From an uncultured Muribaculum sp. (lineage in GTDB: Bacteria > Bacteroidota > Bacteroidia > Bacteroidales > Muribaculaceae), in contig CAJUMZ010000004.1 in assembly GCA_910587665.1 (NCBI GenBank), positions 1 to 64,000 on the forward strand: DNA of 64,000 nucleotides. Direction: 5' to 3'. Position 1 is the stretch's first letter; every line of letters begins with the position of its first letter. Shown one piece after another: positions 1 to 8,473 of this stretch. Both the position numbers and the translations under genes were made by a program. The notes under the pieces were generated by a model that was not told the DNA's origin, did no database searches, and saw only the letters and a program-made list of their open reading frames with translations.

Positions 1-2
1 CT

Positions 3-227
3 CGGGGGTCAAGCGAGCTTGCTTCCCGGGGTCAATCAGCCCCGGCTTTTCCAGCACTATCTTTATATTCAGTTGTATGGAAAGACGAAGAAGTCAATGG
101 ACGCTTTATTTTATATCCAACAACCAATAATTATAATTTCATCATGCTTGACCAAATTAATGGAAAAACATACCAAGTGCAATGGTCTCAAGAATCTGAT
201 AAAAGAATCATCGTGCCAATTGAATGA
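3..227 (+). CDS. C-terminal fragment of an unknown protein, cut by the window edge
   Basis: A reading frame is open from the left edge and ends at a TGA at 225-227. Its last ~60 residues look protein-like: hydrophobic and polar residues alternate, as in WKDEEVNGRFILYP and INGKTYQVQWSQESDKRII. A competing frame from 19 to 300 reads as low-complexity, Ile/Lys-rich sequence and was not preferred. The first ~45 bases are GC-rich with short repeated CGGGGTC units and look different from the AT-rich remainder. I do not recognise the family. The beta-strand-like ending could belong to a small periplasmic or cytoplasmic domain, but that is a guess. Confidence 0.4.
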   Translation, partial: RGSSELASRGQSAPAFPALSLYSVVWKDEEVNGRFILYPTTNNYNFIMLDQINGKTYQVQWSQESDKRIIVPIE

Positions 228-881
228 TATATCCAATTATAAAAAAACAGTTAATTATTGGATAACAAAATCCATCCAGCAAATAGTGAGAAACAAATAA
301 TAGGGAATTCGAAACAGTTAAATACAGTCAAAGTTTAGCTGACTGAAAGAATTTTTTGATTACATTTTGTATTTTTGCACAGTTAAAGCGTTATTTGAAA
401 AAAGCAAAACTGAGAAATCCGATGAAATCTGCAAGTTGGCAAATCGTAACCCGACAGAGCGTAACATTAATGTAAATCACTCAACGTCAGCACATAATTT
501 GGTGTCAAGCTCTTTTGAGATAGTAGATTACTGAAAATGTACTCTTCATCGTCCTTAATTTTTAGGTTCAAAATTAGTTGGTGAAGAGTCCGTCGCCGGT
601 ACGCAAAACGGGGAGGAACGGCGCAATCTTTTTCCGTAACCGGATTTGTTGCGTGAGTTGTCAATAACTCACTAATCCTTAACGCCTTGTTTCGCTGTCC
701 GTGTCCGTTTGTCGCCCTTTCGGGCATGGTTACGGACAAGTAACGTAGCGGCGTCCTGATTTGGCTTCAGCGGTGATTGCGATGGCTTCACGAATAATCG
801 GAAGCACGACTGAAACCCCTGTAACTCAATTCTATCACTATATCTTTCCGAATTTCACTTTTTTGTAGTAACTTTGCAATA
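228..881. other. Accessory, gene-poor segment downstream of rodA
   Basis: Between the left-edge fragment and the rodA stop I see no intact gene. A rightward promoter-like TTTGTATTTTTGCA lies near 367-380 and a rightward TAACTTTG near 870-877, the latter pointing antisense into the 3' end of rodA. A 90-codon open frame on the minus strand (467-739) is Arg/Thr-rich and does not look like a folded protein. The segment also holds the start of an integrase (505-549). Together these suggest the eroded end of an integrated element, but no attachment-site repeat or tRNA target was identified. Confidence 0.4.
505..549 (-). pseudogene. 5' remnant of a Bacteroidetes tyrosine-recombinase integrase
   Basis: Reading leftward from the ATG at 549, the codons give MKSTFSVIYYLKR, then Ala and a TGA at 507-505. 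That N-terminus closely resembles the start of the SAM-like arm domain of Bacteroides phage/conjugative-element integrases, which typically begin with M-(K/R)-S-T-F and a Y-L-K-R a few residues on. No catalytic core follows in any frame nearby, so only the first strand survives. The family assignment rests on remembered family consensus and a short match, so it is tentative. It fits the AT-rich, gene-poor surroundings. Confidence 0.45.
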
Positions 882-2351
882 CTAATAGCTGTGATGTTCA
901 CGTCTTGCGGCATCGATGCGCAGCATTATAAACAGCAGGAAAGTAAATCCCCACAATGACGAGCCTCCGTAGCTTAGGAATGGTAGCGGTATGCCTATGA
1001 CAGGACACAGCCCGATCACCATGCCTATATTGATGGCGAGATGGAAGATGAAAAATGATGCTACGCAATAGGCGTATACCCTGCCGAATATTGTCGGCTG
1101 GCGTTCGGCAATCGCCATGATCCGCAATATTAGAGCAAGAAACAGCAGGAGTACTGCAGTGGTGCCTATAAATCCTTCCTCTTCTCCGATGGTGCAGAAG
1201 ATAAAGTCGGTATGCTGTTCGGGCACATATTTGAGTTTAGTCTGTGTCCCGTTAAGAAATCCTTTCCCTGAAAATCCACCTGATCCGATAGCGATTTTTG
1301 ACTGGTTGACATTGTAGCCCGCGCCGCGCAGGTCCTCCACGATGCCGAGCGAGACCTTGATGCGCTGTTGCTGGTGATGCTGGAGCACGTCGTTGAACAC
1401 CTTGTTTACCGAAAATAGGAATATTACAGCAGCGACAGCACCGCCGACGGTTATAAGCAACGGTTTGACCGGACCTTTAAACATCAGCAGCAGGCAGTAT
1501 ATCAGAGCAATCCCGATTACGGGAAGAAAAAATGCGAGTCCGGGTATGTTTACGCCGCAAAGGCTCAATATCCATGCGATTATTCCGGTCGCGAGAAACC
1601 ACAGCAATACATTCCTTGCCCCTATCAGTTGCTTACAGTAAGCCGCAAGCATAGCCACTATCAGCATCTCTATCATGATGAATACCGACACTTCCCCCGA
1701 CGGCAGCCCCATGATCATCGTCTCCGTATATTTGATCGTTGTCACGAAGAATACAACCGCGCAAAGGGCTGCGGCAAGTACAAGCCCGCTCATACCTTCA
1801 CGGTAAAGCACAAAGAACAGTGCCATATAGGCAAGTGCCGAGCCTGTCTCTTTCTGGGCAAGGATAAGCCCTACCGGCAGGAGTATTATGACAAGTGCCT
1901 TTATGTAATTGACGGGCGACGAGTTAAGATTAAAATTGTATGATGAAAAAAGTCGTGCAAGGGCAAGTGACGTCGCGAATTTGGCAAATTCTGCGGGTTG
2001 CAGGCTCATCGGTCCGAGCACGAGCCATGACCGCGATCCCTTTATGTCGGGCGCGACAAAGATGGTGACTATAAGAAGGAGGATCAATACTCCGTAGATA
2101 GGGTAGGCGTATGCCTCGTATATTCGGAAGTCAATCAGTAGTATTACAAGTCCGGCGAGCAGAGCAAGCCCGACCCATCGCAGCTGCTTGCCCGAAAATT
2201 CGTCAAATGAGAGTATCGAGGCATTGTCAAAGTCGTAGCTTGCCGCATATACAGATATTATGCCACCCACTACGAGCAGAAGGTAGATTACCACCGTCAC
2301 CCAATCGAGGTTACGGAATACTGACGTGCTGTTAGTGCTTTTTAACTCCAC
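882..2351 (-). CDS. rodA: Rod shape-determining protein RodA (SEDS glycosyltransferase)
   Basis: RodA polymerises lipid II glycan strands in the elongasome together with its partner PBP2. The 489-residue protein is almost wholly hydrophobic with roughly ten or more membrane segments. SEDS landmarks are visible: SLQPAEFAK (about 116-124), PEQHTDFIF (about 377-385) and PLPFLSYGGSSL near the C-terminus. It is longer than the ~370-residue enterobacterial protein because of extra membrane sequence around residues 190-310. Its ATG lies inside the 3' end of mrdA (20-bp overlap), so the two are probably translationally coupled. It is the last gene of the purH/mre cluster. Confidence 0.95.
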   Translation of the reverse strand: MELKSTNSTSVFRNLDWVTVVIYLLLVVGGIISVYAASYDFDNASILSFDEFSGKQLRWVGLALLAGLVILLIDFRIYEAYAYPIYGVLILLLIVTIFVAPDIKGSRSWLVLGPMSLQPAEFAKFATSLALARLFSSYNFNLNSSPVNYIKALVIILLPVGLILAQKETGSALAYMALFFVLYREGMSGLVLAAALCAVVFFVTTIKYTETMIMGLPSGEVSVFIMIEMLIVAMLAAYCKQLIGARNVLLWFLATGIIAWILSLCGVNIPGLAFFLPVIGIALIYCLLLMFKGPVKPLLITVGGAVAAVIFLFSVNKVFNDVLQHHQQQRIKVSLGIVEDLRGAGYNVNQSKIAIGSGGFSGKGFLNGTQTKLKYVPEQHTDFIFCTIGEEEGFIGTTAVLLLFLALILRIMAIAERQPTIFGRVYAYCVASFFIFHLAINIGMVIGLCPVIGIPLPFLSYGGSSLWGFTFLLFIMLRIDAARREHHSY

Positions 2352-4197
2352 TGCTTATAATCGTATTTGATTCAAACATCCTGTCTTCAAGATACTGACG
2401 CTCGGGAGCGATACCGCCGGTAAGATATTTCTCCATCATAAGTGAGCCTATGGGCACTCCGTAGGTTGCTCCGAAGCCTGCGTTCTCGACATAGACGCAT
2501 ATGGCGATCTTAGGATCGTGGTAGGGGGCAAAGCCTATGAATGCTGAATGGTCCTTGCCGTGGGGATTCTGTGCCGTGCCTGTCTTTCCACACACTTCGA
2601 TGTCTCTAAGGTTGGCCAGGCGGCAAGTACCGCCGGTTACCGCCATTCTCATGCCTTCGGCTACATCTTCAAAGTGTTGCCTGTCGATTGTCGGGTATCG
2701 TTTTTTCACAAGTTCCGAGGGCATTACCGTGTCTTGTATCTCTTTTACCACATGGGGGGTGATATACCATCCGCGATTGGCTATCGTGGCACATAGGTTG
2801 GCTATCTGCAATGGTGTCGCGAGGATCTCGCCTTGTCCTATCGCTATTGATATGATGGTATTCGCGCTCCAACGGTTCTCGCCGTATATCTTGTTGTAAA
2901 ATTGCGCGTTGGGTATGAATCCGCGGCTTTCACCCGGCAGGTCGACACCGAGCTTGTAGCCGTATCCGAGTGACACGAGATGGTGTTTCCACACCTCAAA
3001 TGCCTCCGCCACGGAGCCGTACTTGGCACGCTTACCGTCGAGCATCGCCTTGAGACCCCAGCAGAAAAACGCGTTGCAAGAGGTCTGGAGTGCCGGCTTG
3101 AGGGCAATAGGGGACCCGTGACCGTGGCATCCAACTCTCAGACCGCCGTTGATAAAGCCGTGATAACATGGATATGCCGTGGTGAGTGATATGATATCCT
3201 CCTGACGCAGTATAAGGCCCTGGCTCGGCTTAAATGTGGAGCCGGGTGGATATGCGCCCATGAGCGCGCGGTCATAGAGCGGCTTGTAGAAGTCATTTAC
3301 AAGGTTTTTATAGTTGGCTCCGCGTTCCCTGCCCACAAGCAGTTTCGGGTCATACGTCGGGCTGCTTACCATGGCGAGTATCTCTCCTGTCGACGGCTCG
3401 ATGGCTACAATCGCACCGATCTTGTTTTGCATCAGCTGCTCACCGTACATCTGCAGGTCTATGTCGAGACTCAGCTTTATGTCACGACCGGAGACAGGTG
3501 CCACATCATGTGCTCCATCCTCATATTTCCCCTTTATCCTTCCATAGGCATCGCGGATCAGGATCTCAACCCCTTTCTCTCCGCGGAGGTATTCCTCATA
3601 ACTTTTTTCCACGCCAAGGTCGCCGCAATAGTCGCCGGAGGCGTAATATTGGTCGCGCTCGATGTCACGTTGCGAAACCTCACGGATATTGCCCAGTACA
3701 TTTGCTGCCGTCGAGTACATATATTGCCGCAATATGCGTTGCTGGATGAAAAAGCCGGGAAAACGGTACAGCTTTTCCTGAAGCCTGCCGTAATCCTGTG
3801 CCGATATATGGGTGATTAGTTTCTGCGGCGTGTAGGAGGAATAACCCGGATTGAGGCGTCTGTCTTTCATGTCGGCGATACGGCGCAGAAACTGTTCCTT
3901 GGTTATGTTAAGTGTGCTGCAAAAGTCAAGGGTGTCAAATTCTTGCACGTTTTTGGGTATCATCATAACGTCGTAGGCAGGCTGGTTGAACACGACCAGC
4001 TTGTCATTGCGGTCACGCATCATGCCCCGGGAAGGGTAGAGGGTCTTGCGCATGAATGCGTTCGAGTCGGCAAATATCTTGTAGTCTCCGTCCATAACCT
4101 GGAGGTTGAAAAGCCTTATCAGGTATATGGCGACGATCACTATGATGAATCCGCCGATGATATATTTACGTTTTTCAAGATTGTAGTCTTTTCTCAT
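2332..4197 (-). CDS. mrdA: Penicillin-binding protein 2, elongasome transpeptidase
   Basis: A monofunctional class B PBP that cross-links peptidoglycan during lateral growth. The 621-residue sequence has one N-terminal membrane anchor (about 12-30), a pedestal domain, and a transpeptidase domain with all three signature motifs: STFK (320-323, Ser320 nucleophile), SCN (373-375) and KTG (538-540). PBP2 rather than PBP3 is inferred from position between mreD and rodA. The gene starts 21 bp after mreD and overlaps rodA by 20 bp, consistent with one transcript. Confidence 0.95.
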   Translation of the reverse strand: MRKDYNLEKRKYIIGGFIIVIVAIYLIRLFNLQVMDGDYKIFADSNAFMRKTLYPSRGMMRDRNDKLVVFNQPAYDVMMIPKNVQEFDTLDFCSTLNITKEQFLRRIADMKDRRLNPGYSSYTPQKLITHISAQDYGRLQEKLYRFPGFFIQQRILRQYMYSTAANVLGNIREVSQRDIERDQYYASGDYCGDLGVEKSYEEYLRGEKGVEILIRDAYGRIKGKYEDGAHDVAPVSGRDIKLSLDIDLQMYGEQLMQNKIGAIVAIEPSTGEILAMVSSPTYDPKLLVGRERGANYKNLVNDFYKPLYDRALMGAYPPGSTFKPSQGLILRQEDIISLTTAYPCYHGFINGGLRVGCHGHGSPIALKPALQTSCNAFFCWGLKAMLDGKRAKYGSVAEAFEVWKHHLVSLGYGYKLGVDLPGESRGFIPNAQFYNKIYGENRWSANTIISIAIGQGEILATPLQIANLCATIANRGWYITPHVVKEIQDTVMPSELVKKRYPTIDRQHFEDVAEGMRMAVTGGTCRLANLRDIEVCGKTGTAQNPHGKDHSAFIGFAPYHDPKIAICVYVENAGFGATYGVPIGSLMMEKYLTGGIAPERQYLEDRMFESNTIISSGVKKH

Positions 4198-4218
4198 AGT
4201 CTAAGGAAACTATAAAGG

Positions 4219-4728
4219 TCAGTCATGACGCGACACCACGCTGTCAAGACCAAGCAGGAGGAAGAATGTCAACAGTGTGCTGCACAATATTCGGAGCAAC
4301 ATGCGCCATATGTCGAAAAACGAGAATGCCTCGACAAGGAATATGATTGTACAGTAAAGCAGCACGATGGTAAAGAGATATTTCATGTAGATTTCCTGTC
4401 CGAGGGAGCGTATCGAGGGTTCCGGGATTGACAGCTCATCCTCGCGGGGAAAGTAGAAATGCAGTATCGAGTGACGCGACATTGCTATGATGGTGCATGC
4501 GAGGGAATTCATTCCCTGTGTGTTGGCGAATATGTCGACACTGAGCCCGGCTATGAATGACAATGTGAGTACCCAGTTGACCGACAGTGTGAGCGGGAGG
4601 TATACGATGAAATATATGAATACAAACGGTACCGCTACGTTGAAGAGGCAGATGTTGTTAAACACCATCACCTGCAGCAACACAAGCACAACGAAAAGAA
4701 TCGAAAACTGTATAATGGTCTTTGTCAT
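4219..4728 (-). CDS. mreD: Rod shape-determining protein MreD
   Basis: A 169-residue inner-membrane protein with about five hydrophobic helices and a short basic C-terminus. It contains no catalytic motif, as usual for MreD, which links MreC to RodA/PBP2 in the elongasome. Assignment rests on length, topology and the invariant gene order mreB-mreC-mreD-mrdA-rodA. It follows mreC by 12 bp. Sequence conservation in MreD is low, so context carries most of the weight. Confidence 0.9.
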   Translation of the reverse strand: MTKTIIQFSILFVVLVLLQVMVFNNICLFNVAVPFVFIYFIVYLPLTLSVNWVLTLSFIAGLSVDIFANTQGMNSLACTIIAMSRHSILHFYFPREDELSIPEPSIRSLGQEIYMKYLFTIVLLYCTIIFLVEAFSFFDIWRMLLRILCSTLLTFFLLLGLDSVVSRHD

Positions 4729-4740
4729 GGCGGTTACGTA

Positions 4741-5586
4741 TCAATCATTTTCTTCTCCCGCCTGAATCATCATGAGTTCATCCTTCATGTTGTTGCGGAT
4801 GACCCTTACGGTGCTCAGGGTGGTAAAATCAGTGAATAACTTTATGCGCAAGGCATAGAAATTGTCGTCATGTTCTTTCTCGTGGCTGATTATGGTGCCT
4901 ACGGGTATGCCTTCCGGAAATACGGCTGAATATCCGCTGGTCACTATTGTGTCACCTTTCTTGAACTTCTCGTGGCGTGGCATCTCTTCAAGCAACGCTT
5001 CGTGGGGACTCACTCCGTCCCATACAAGCGAGCCGAAATATTCGCGCCCCTTTACCTTGCACGACAACCTCATTTTCGGGTTGAGCAGGGAGATGACACG
5101 TGCCGAATGATCGCCAACGATATTGACGATGCCTACCACTCCGTTTTGGTCTACAACACCCATCTCGGGATGAATTGAGTCAAGTGCGCCTTTCTCGATG
5201 GTGATATAATTGTTGGCGCGCGACACGCTGTTGCTGATCACGTGGGCGAGGATGAAGTCAAACTGCATCAGCGACGAGTCGCGGGCAAGCGAGTCGGCTA
5301 CCACATCCTCCTGATACCGTGCAAGCTCTTTGCGTAGCCAGATCACTTCCGATTCAAGGCTTACGTTGCGGCGTTGCAGATCCTCGTTGATGTCGTGAAG
5401 GTGAAAGTAAGAGGTCACCATGCCGGAGGTCTTGAATACGAGCGAGCTTATCTTGTTGGCTGAAGTCAGGTATATGTAGTGCTGATAGGGATTGTTGTTA
5501 AAGAGCAGCATGCAGCTTATAATCACGTATATGATGAATATAAACCACTTGCTGTACTTTATGAGGAAGTCAAGCAGATTGCGCAT
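4741..5586 (-). CDS. mreC: Rod shape-determining protein MreC
   Basis: A bitopic periplasmic scaffold of the elongasome. The 281-residue protein has an N-terminal membrane helix (about 12-30), a short helical coiled-coil stretch (about 62-95), then the paired beta-barrel domain with the typical VVDQNGVVGIV and VVTSGYSAVFPEGIPVG segments. It is separated from mreB by 118 bp containing a strong palindrome (5617-5652), the longest gap in the cluster. Downstream mreD follows closely. Confidence 0.94.
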   Translation of the reverse strand: MRNLLDFLIKYSKWFIFIIYVIISCMLLFNNNPYQHYIYLTSANKISSLVFKTSGMVTSYFHLHDINEDLQRRNVSLESEVIWLRKELARYQEDVVADSLARDSSLMQFDFILAHVISNSVSRANNYITIEKGALDSIHPEMGVVDQNGVVGIVNIVGDHSARVISLLNPKMRLSCKVKGREYFGSLVWDGVSPHEALLEEMPRHEKFKKGDTIVTSGYSAVFPEGIPVGTIISHEKEHDDNFYALRIKLFTDFTTLSTVRVIRNNMKDELMMIQAGEEND

Positions 5587-5616
5587 CTATTGCCGTTTTG
5601 GGGTGGTGACTATGTA

Positions 5617-5652
5617 TGACGTAAGGACACACGGCTGTGTGTCCCTACGTCA
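5617..5652. repeat. Long palindrome between mreB and mreC
   Basis: Two arms, TGACGTA-A-GGACACAC and GTGTGTCC-C-TACGTCA, pair over 15 of 16 positions around a 4-base GGCT loop. No T-run follows in the direction of mre transcription, so it is not a classical terminator for mreB. It may attenuate or process the mreB-mreC message, or be a copy of a dispersed REP-like intergenic palindrome. Confidence 0.7.
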
Positions 5653-5704
5653 GGGTTGTTTTGCTTTTTCTCTGAATATCTTTTCTGTATGGGGGTGAAC
5701 TGCG

Positions 5705-6724
5705 TTACCGTATTAGGAACTTGAACTTGTTGATGTTCTTCAACGCCACTCCCGTACCGCGTGCCACAGCGAGAAGCGGGTCCTCGGCGATATGGAACGG
5801 TATGCCTATCTTGTCGAAAAGACGCTTGTCGAGTCCTCGCAACAATGCACCACCACCGGCGAGCCATATACCGTTGCGCACAATGTCGGCATAAAGTTCG
5901 GGAGGGGTCTGCTCAAGCGCGCTCAACACCGCTGCCTCGATTTTTGAGATTGATTTCTCGATGCAGTGGGAAATCTCCTGATAGCTTACAGGTACCTCCA
6001 TCGGGAGTGCGGTCATATGATTGGGACCGTGTACGATGTAGTCTTCAGGCGGATTTTCAAGCTCTGTAAGGGCTGAGCCTACGTTCATCTTTATAAGTTC
6101 AGCCGTACGCTCGCCGACCTTGATGTTATGGGCGCGGCGCATGTGCTGCTGTATGTCGTCGGTAAGGTCATCGCCTGCGATCTGGATGCTCTTGTTGCTG
6201 ACAATGCCTCCGAGGGAGATGACGGCTATTTCGGAGCTACCGCCGCCTATGTCGACGATCATGTTGCCTTCGGGTGCCTGCACGTCGAGTCCTATACCAA
6301 GGGCGGCTGCCATTGGCTCATAGATCATGTATACGTCACGACCGCCGGCATGCTCCGACGAGTCGCGCACGGCACGGATCTCAACTTCGGTCGATCCCGA
6401 GGGGATGCCTACAACCATGCGTAGTGATGGGGAAAACCAGTTGCTTTTGGTGCTGACTTTCTTGATGAGACCGCGTATCATGAGCTCTGCCGCGTTAAAG
6501 TCGGCGATGACGCCTTTACGGAGAGGGCGCACGGTGCGGATGCCTTCAGGCTCTTTGCCCTGCATCTGCTGTGCCTCGGTGCCGACAGCGATAAGCTTGC
6601 CTGTCTTTGTGTCGAGTGCCACGATCGACGGCTCGTCGATTACGATCTTGTCATTGTGGATGATGATCGTATTTGCCGTACCGAGGTCAATGGCTATTTC
6701 TTTGGTAAACGAGAAAAGTCCCAT
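5705..6724 (-). CDS. mreB: Rod shape-determining protein MreB (actin homologue)
   Basis: Bacterial actin that organises lateral wall synthesis under the inner membrane. The 339-residue protein carries the actin-fold phosphate loops: IAIDLGTANT near the N-terminus and VDIGGGSSEIAVISLGG around the second loop. The C-terminal WLAGGGALLRGLD adenosine motif is also present. Length matches the family. It sits 29 bp downstream of purH, so it is probably read from the purH promoter. Confidence 0.96.
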   Translation of the reverse strand: MGLFSFTKEIAIDLGTANTIIIHNDKIVIDEPSIVALDTKTGKLIAVGTEAQQMQGKEPEGIRTVRPLRKGVIADFNAAELMIRGLIKKVSTKSNWFSPSLRMVVGIPSGSTEVEIRAVRDSSEHAGGRDVYMIYEPMAAALGIGLDVQAPEGNMIVDIGGGSSEIAVISLGGIVSNKSIQIAGDDLTDDIQQHMRRAHNIKVGERTAELIKMNVGSALTELENPPEDYIVHGPNHMTALPMEVPVSYQEISHCIEKSISKIEAAVLSALEQTPPELYADIVRNGIWLAGGGALLRGLDKRLFDKIGIPFHIAEDPLLAVARGTGVALKNINKFKFLIR

Positions 6725-6753
6725 TTTTGGATTCTAAATTATTGGAGAGTTTA

Positions 6754-8280
6754 TTAATGCTTAAAATGGCGTATGCCGGTCATCACCATGGCGATACCGT
6801 TTTTGTTGCAATATTCCACTGTCTCGTTGTCACGGATTGAGCCGCCGGGCTGGATTACAGCATTGATGCCTTCCTTATGGGCGATCTCTACACAGTCGGC
6901 AAACGGGAAGAAGGCGTCGGAAGCCATGACCGCACCATTCAGGTCGAAGCCGAATGATTTTGCCTTTTCTATCGCGTGTTTGAGGGCATCTACTCGAGAG
7001 GTCTGTCCCACGCCGCTCGCATAAAGTTGTTCGCCCTTGGCAAGTACAATGGCGTTGCTCTTTGAGTTCTTGACGATTTTGTTGGCAAAAAGAAGATCCT
7101 TGACCTGCTCGGGAGTGACAGCGAGGTCGGTTGCCTGCTTAAGATCTTCCGGAGTCTCGATCCTGAGGTCGCGTTCCTGACCGAGGGCGCCGTTGAGGCA
7201 CGAACGGAATTGCATCTTCTCGGTAATCGGCTCTTTCTGCACAAGTATTATGCGGTTTTTCTTCTGCTCCAGAATCTCAAGTGCATCTTTATCATATGAG
7301 GGAGCTATGATTACTTCGAAAAATATCTTGTTGATCTCTTCAGCCGCTTTTGCGTCTACCGTTCCGTTGGTGATAAGCACACCGCCGAATGCCGATACCG
7401 GGTCTCCGGCGAGGGCGTCAGCCCAAGCCTCGGCGATTGTGGGGCGGGTAGCAAGTCCACAGGCGTTGTTGTGTTTGAGTACCGCAAACGTGGGGTCGCT
7501 GAACTCTGAAATAAGATTTACAGCAGCATCTATGTCAAGGAGATTGTTGTAAGATATCTCCTTACCGTGAAGCTGGGTGAAAATCTTGTCAAAGTCGCCG
7601 AAGAAGTAGCCTTTCTGATGGGGATTTTCGCCGTAGCGCATAGTCTTTGCCCCGTCGATTGCCACACGCAGTGCCGACGGGCCATCCTCACGGTCAAAAT
7701 AGTTGAAGATAGAGCTGTCATAGCCCGAGCTTACGGCAAATGCCTCTTTTGCAAACCAGCAGCGTTCCTCAATTGACGACTCTGCGCCATTGTGGCGCAG
7801 CATTTCTGCAAGAGGCGAGTACTGTTCTTTTGATGCGACGATTATTACATCTTTGTAATTTTTTGCAGCGGCGCGTATGAGAGAAATGCCGCCTATATCG
7901 ATTTTTTCGATTATATCCTCGTGGGATGCACCTGATGCAACTGTATCGACAAATGGATACAGGTCTACGATTACAAGGTCAATTTCAGGGATTTCGTATT
8001 GCTTGATCTGCTCCCGGTCACCTTCGTTTTCACGACGGTTAAGGATGCCGCCAAACACTTTGGGATGGAGTGTCTTTACTCTTCCACCCAATATGGAGGG
8101 ATAGCCGGTGAGGTCTTCAACCAATGAGCAAGGATAGCCGAGGCTTTCGATAAATGACTGAGTGCCACCGGTTGACAAGAACTGTACACCTTCTTTATTT
8201 AATAACGCAAGTATTTCATCCAGACCGTCTTTGTGATAGACGGAGACCAATGCGGTCTTAATCTTCTTAATGTCGGACAT
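6754..8280 (-). CDS. purH: Bifunctional AICAR transformylase / IMP cyclohydrolase
   Basis: Catalyses the last two steps of de novo IMP synthesis: formylation of AICAR with 10-formyl-THF, then ring closure. The 508 residues split into an N-terminal MGS-like cyclohydrolase domain (GGRVKTLHPKVFGGIL at 65-80) and a C-terminal transformylase domain. The latter has RYGENPHQ (215-222) and the catalytic Lys-His pair (AVLKHNN, Lys269-His270). It heads the cell-shape operon, a layout known in Bacteroidetes. A -7 box lies at 8315-8322. GuaB, the next IMP-consuming enzyme, is encoded separately at 45617. Confidence 0.97.
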   Translation of the reverse strand: MSDIKKIKTALVSVYHKDGLDEILALLNKEGVQFLSTGGTQSFIESLGYPCSLVEDLTGYPSILGGRVKTLHPKVFGGILNRRENEGDREQIKQYEIPEIDLVIVDLYPFVDTVASGASHEDIIEKIDIGGISLIRAAAKNYKDVIIVASKEQYSPLAEMLRHNGAESSIEERCWFAKEAFAVSSGYDSSIFNYFDREDGPSALRVAIDGAKTMRYGENPHQKGYFFGDFDKIFTQLHGKEISYNNLLDIDAAVNLISEFSDPTFAVLKHNNACGLATRPTIAEAWADALAGDPVSAFGGVLITNGTVDAKAAEEINKIFFEVIIAPSYDKDALEILEQKKNRIILVQKEPITEKMQFRSCLNGALGQERDLRIETPEDLKQATDLAVTPEQVKDLLFANKIVKNSKSNAIVLAKGEQLYASGVGQTSRVDALKHAIEKAKSFGFDLNGAVMASDAFFPFADCVEIAHKEGINAVIQPGGSIRDNETVEYCNKNGIAMVMTGIRHFKH

Positions 8281-8314
8281 TCTCTTATTATTCTTTGTTT
8301 TGCAGTTTAGAGTG

Positions 8315-8322
8315 CAAAATTA
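8315..8322 (-). promoter_or_regulatory. -7 box of the purH promoter
   Basis: On the minus strand this reads TAATTTTG, fitting the Bacteroidetes -7 consensus TAnnTTTG, about 35 bp before the purH ATG. A nearby hairpin, CAAAATTG-N6-CAATTTTG at 8364-8385, lies just upstream and could be an operator or the tail of the preceding terminator. Confidence 0.6.
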
Positions 8323-8407
8323 TTAAAAATCCGCGTAACCACCTATTATATCACATTTTTATTTGCAAAATTGTCGTAACAATTTTGTTGCCGTCGATAT
8401 AAAAGTC

Positions 8408-8447
8408 GAGAGACAGCCTTATCATAATACAAAGCAGGCTGTCTCTC
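8408..8447 (-). terminator. Hairpin terminator after the secreted FN3 protein gene
   Basis: Perfect 12-bp stem GAGAGACAGCCT / AGGCTGTCTCTC with a 16-base loop, about 25 bp past the stop of the minus-strand gene at 8474. A short T-rich stretch follows on the minus strand. Confidence 0.75.
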
Positions 8448-8473
8448 GTTGTAATATTTATTGTGATTATCTA

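Noticed and set aside
19..300. 93-codon plus-strand ORF at the left edge
   Set aside because: Reads as low-complexity Ile/Lys/Asn-rich sequence; the overlapping frame ending at 227 looks more like real protein.
343..533. Plus-strand open stretch with protein-like patches
   Set aside because: No start codon and it overlaps a promoter-like sequence; probably chance or decayed coding DNA.
467..739. 90-codon minus-strand ORF as a gene
   Set aside because: Arg/Thr-rich without protein-like patterning, and it runs through the integrase start in another frame.
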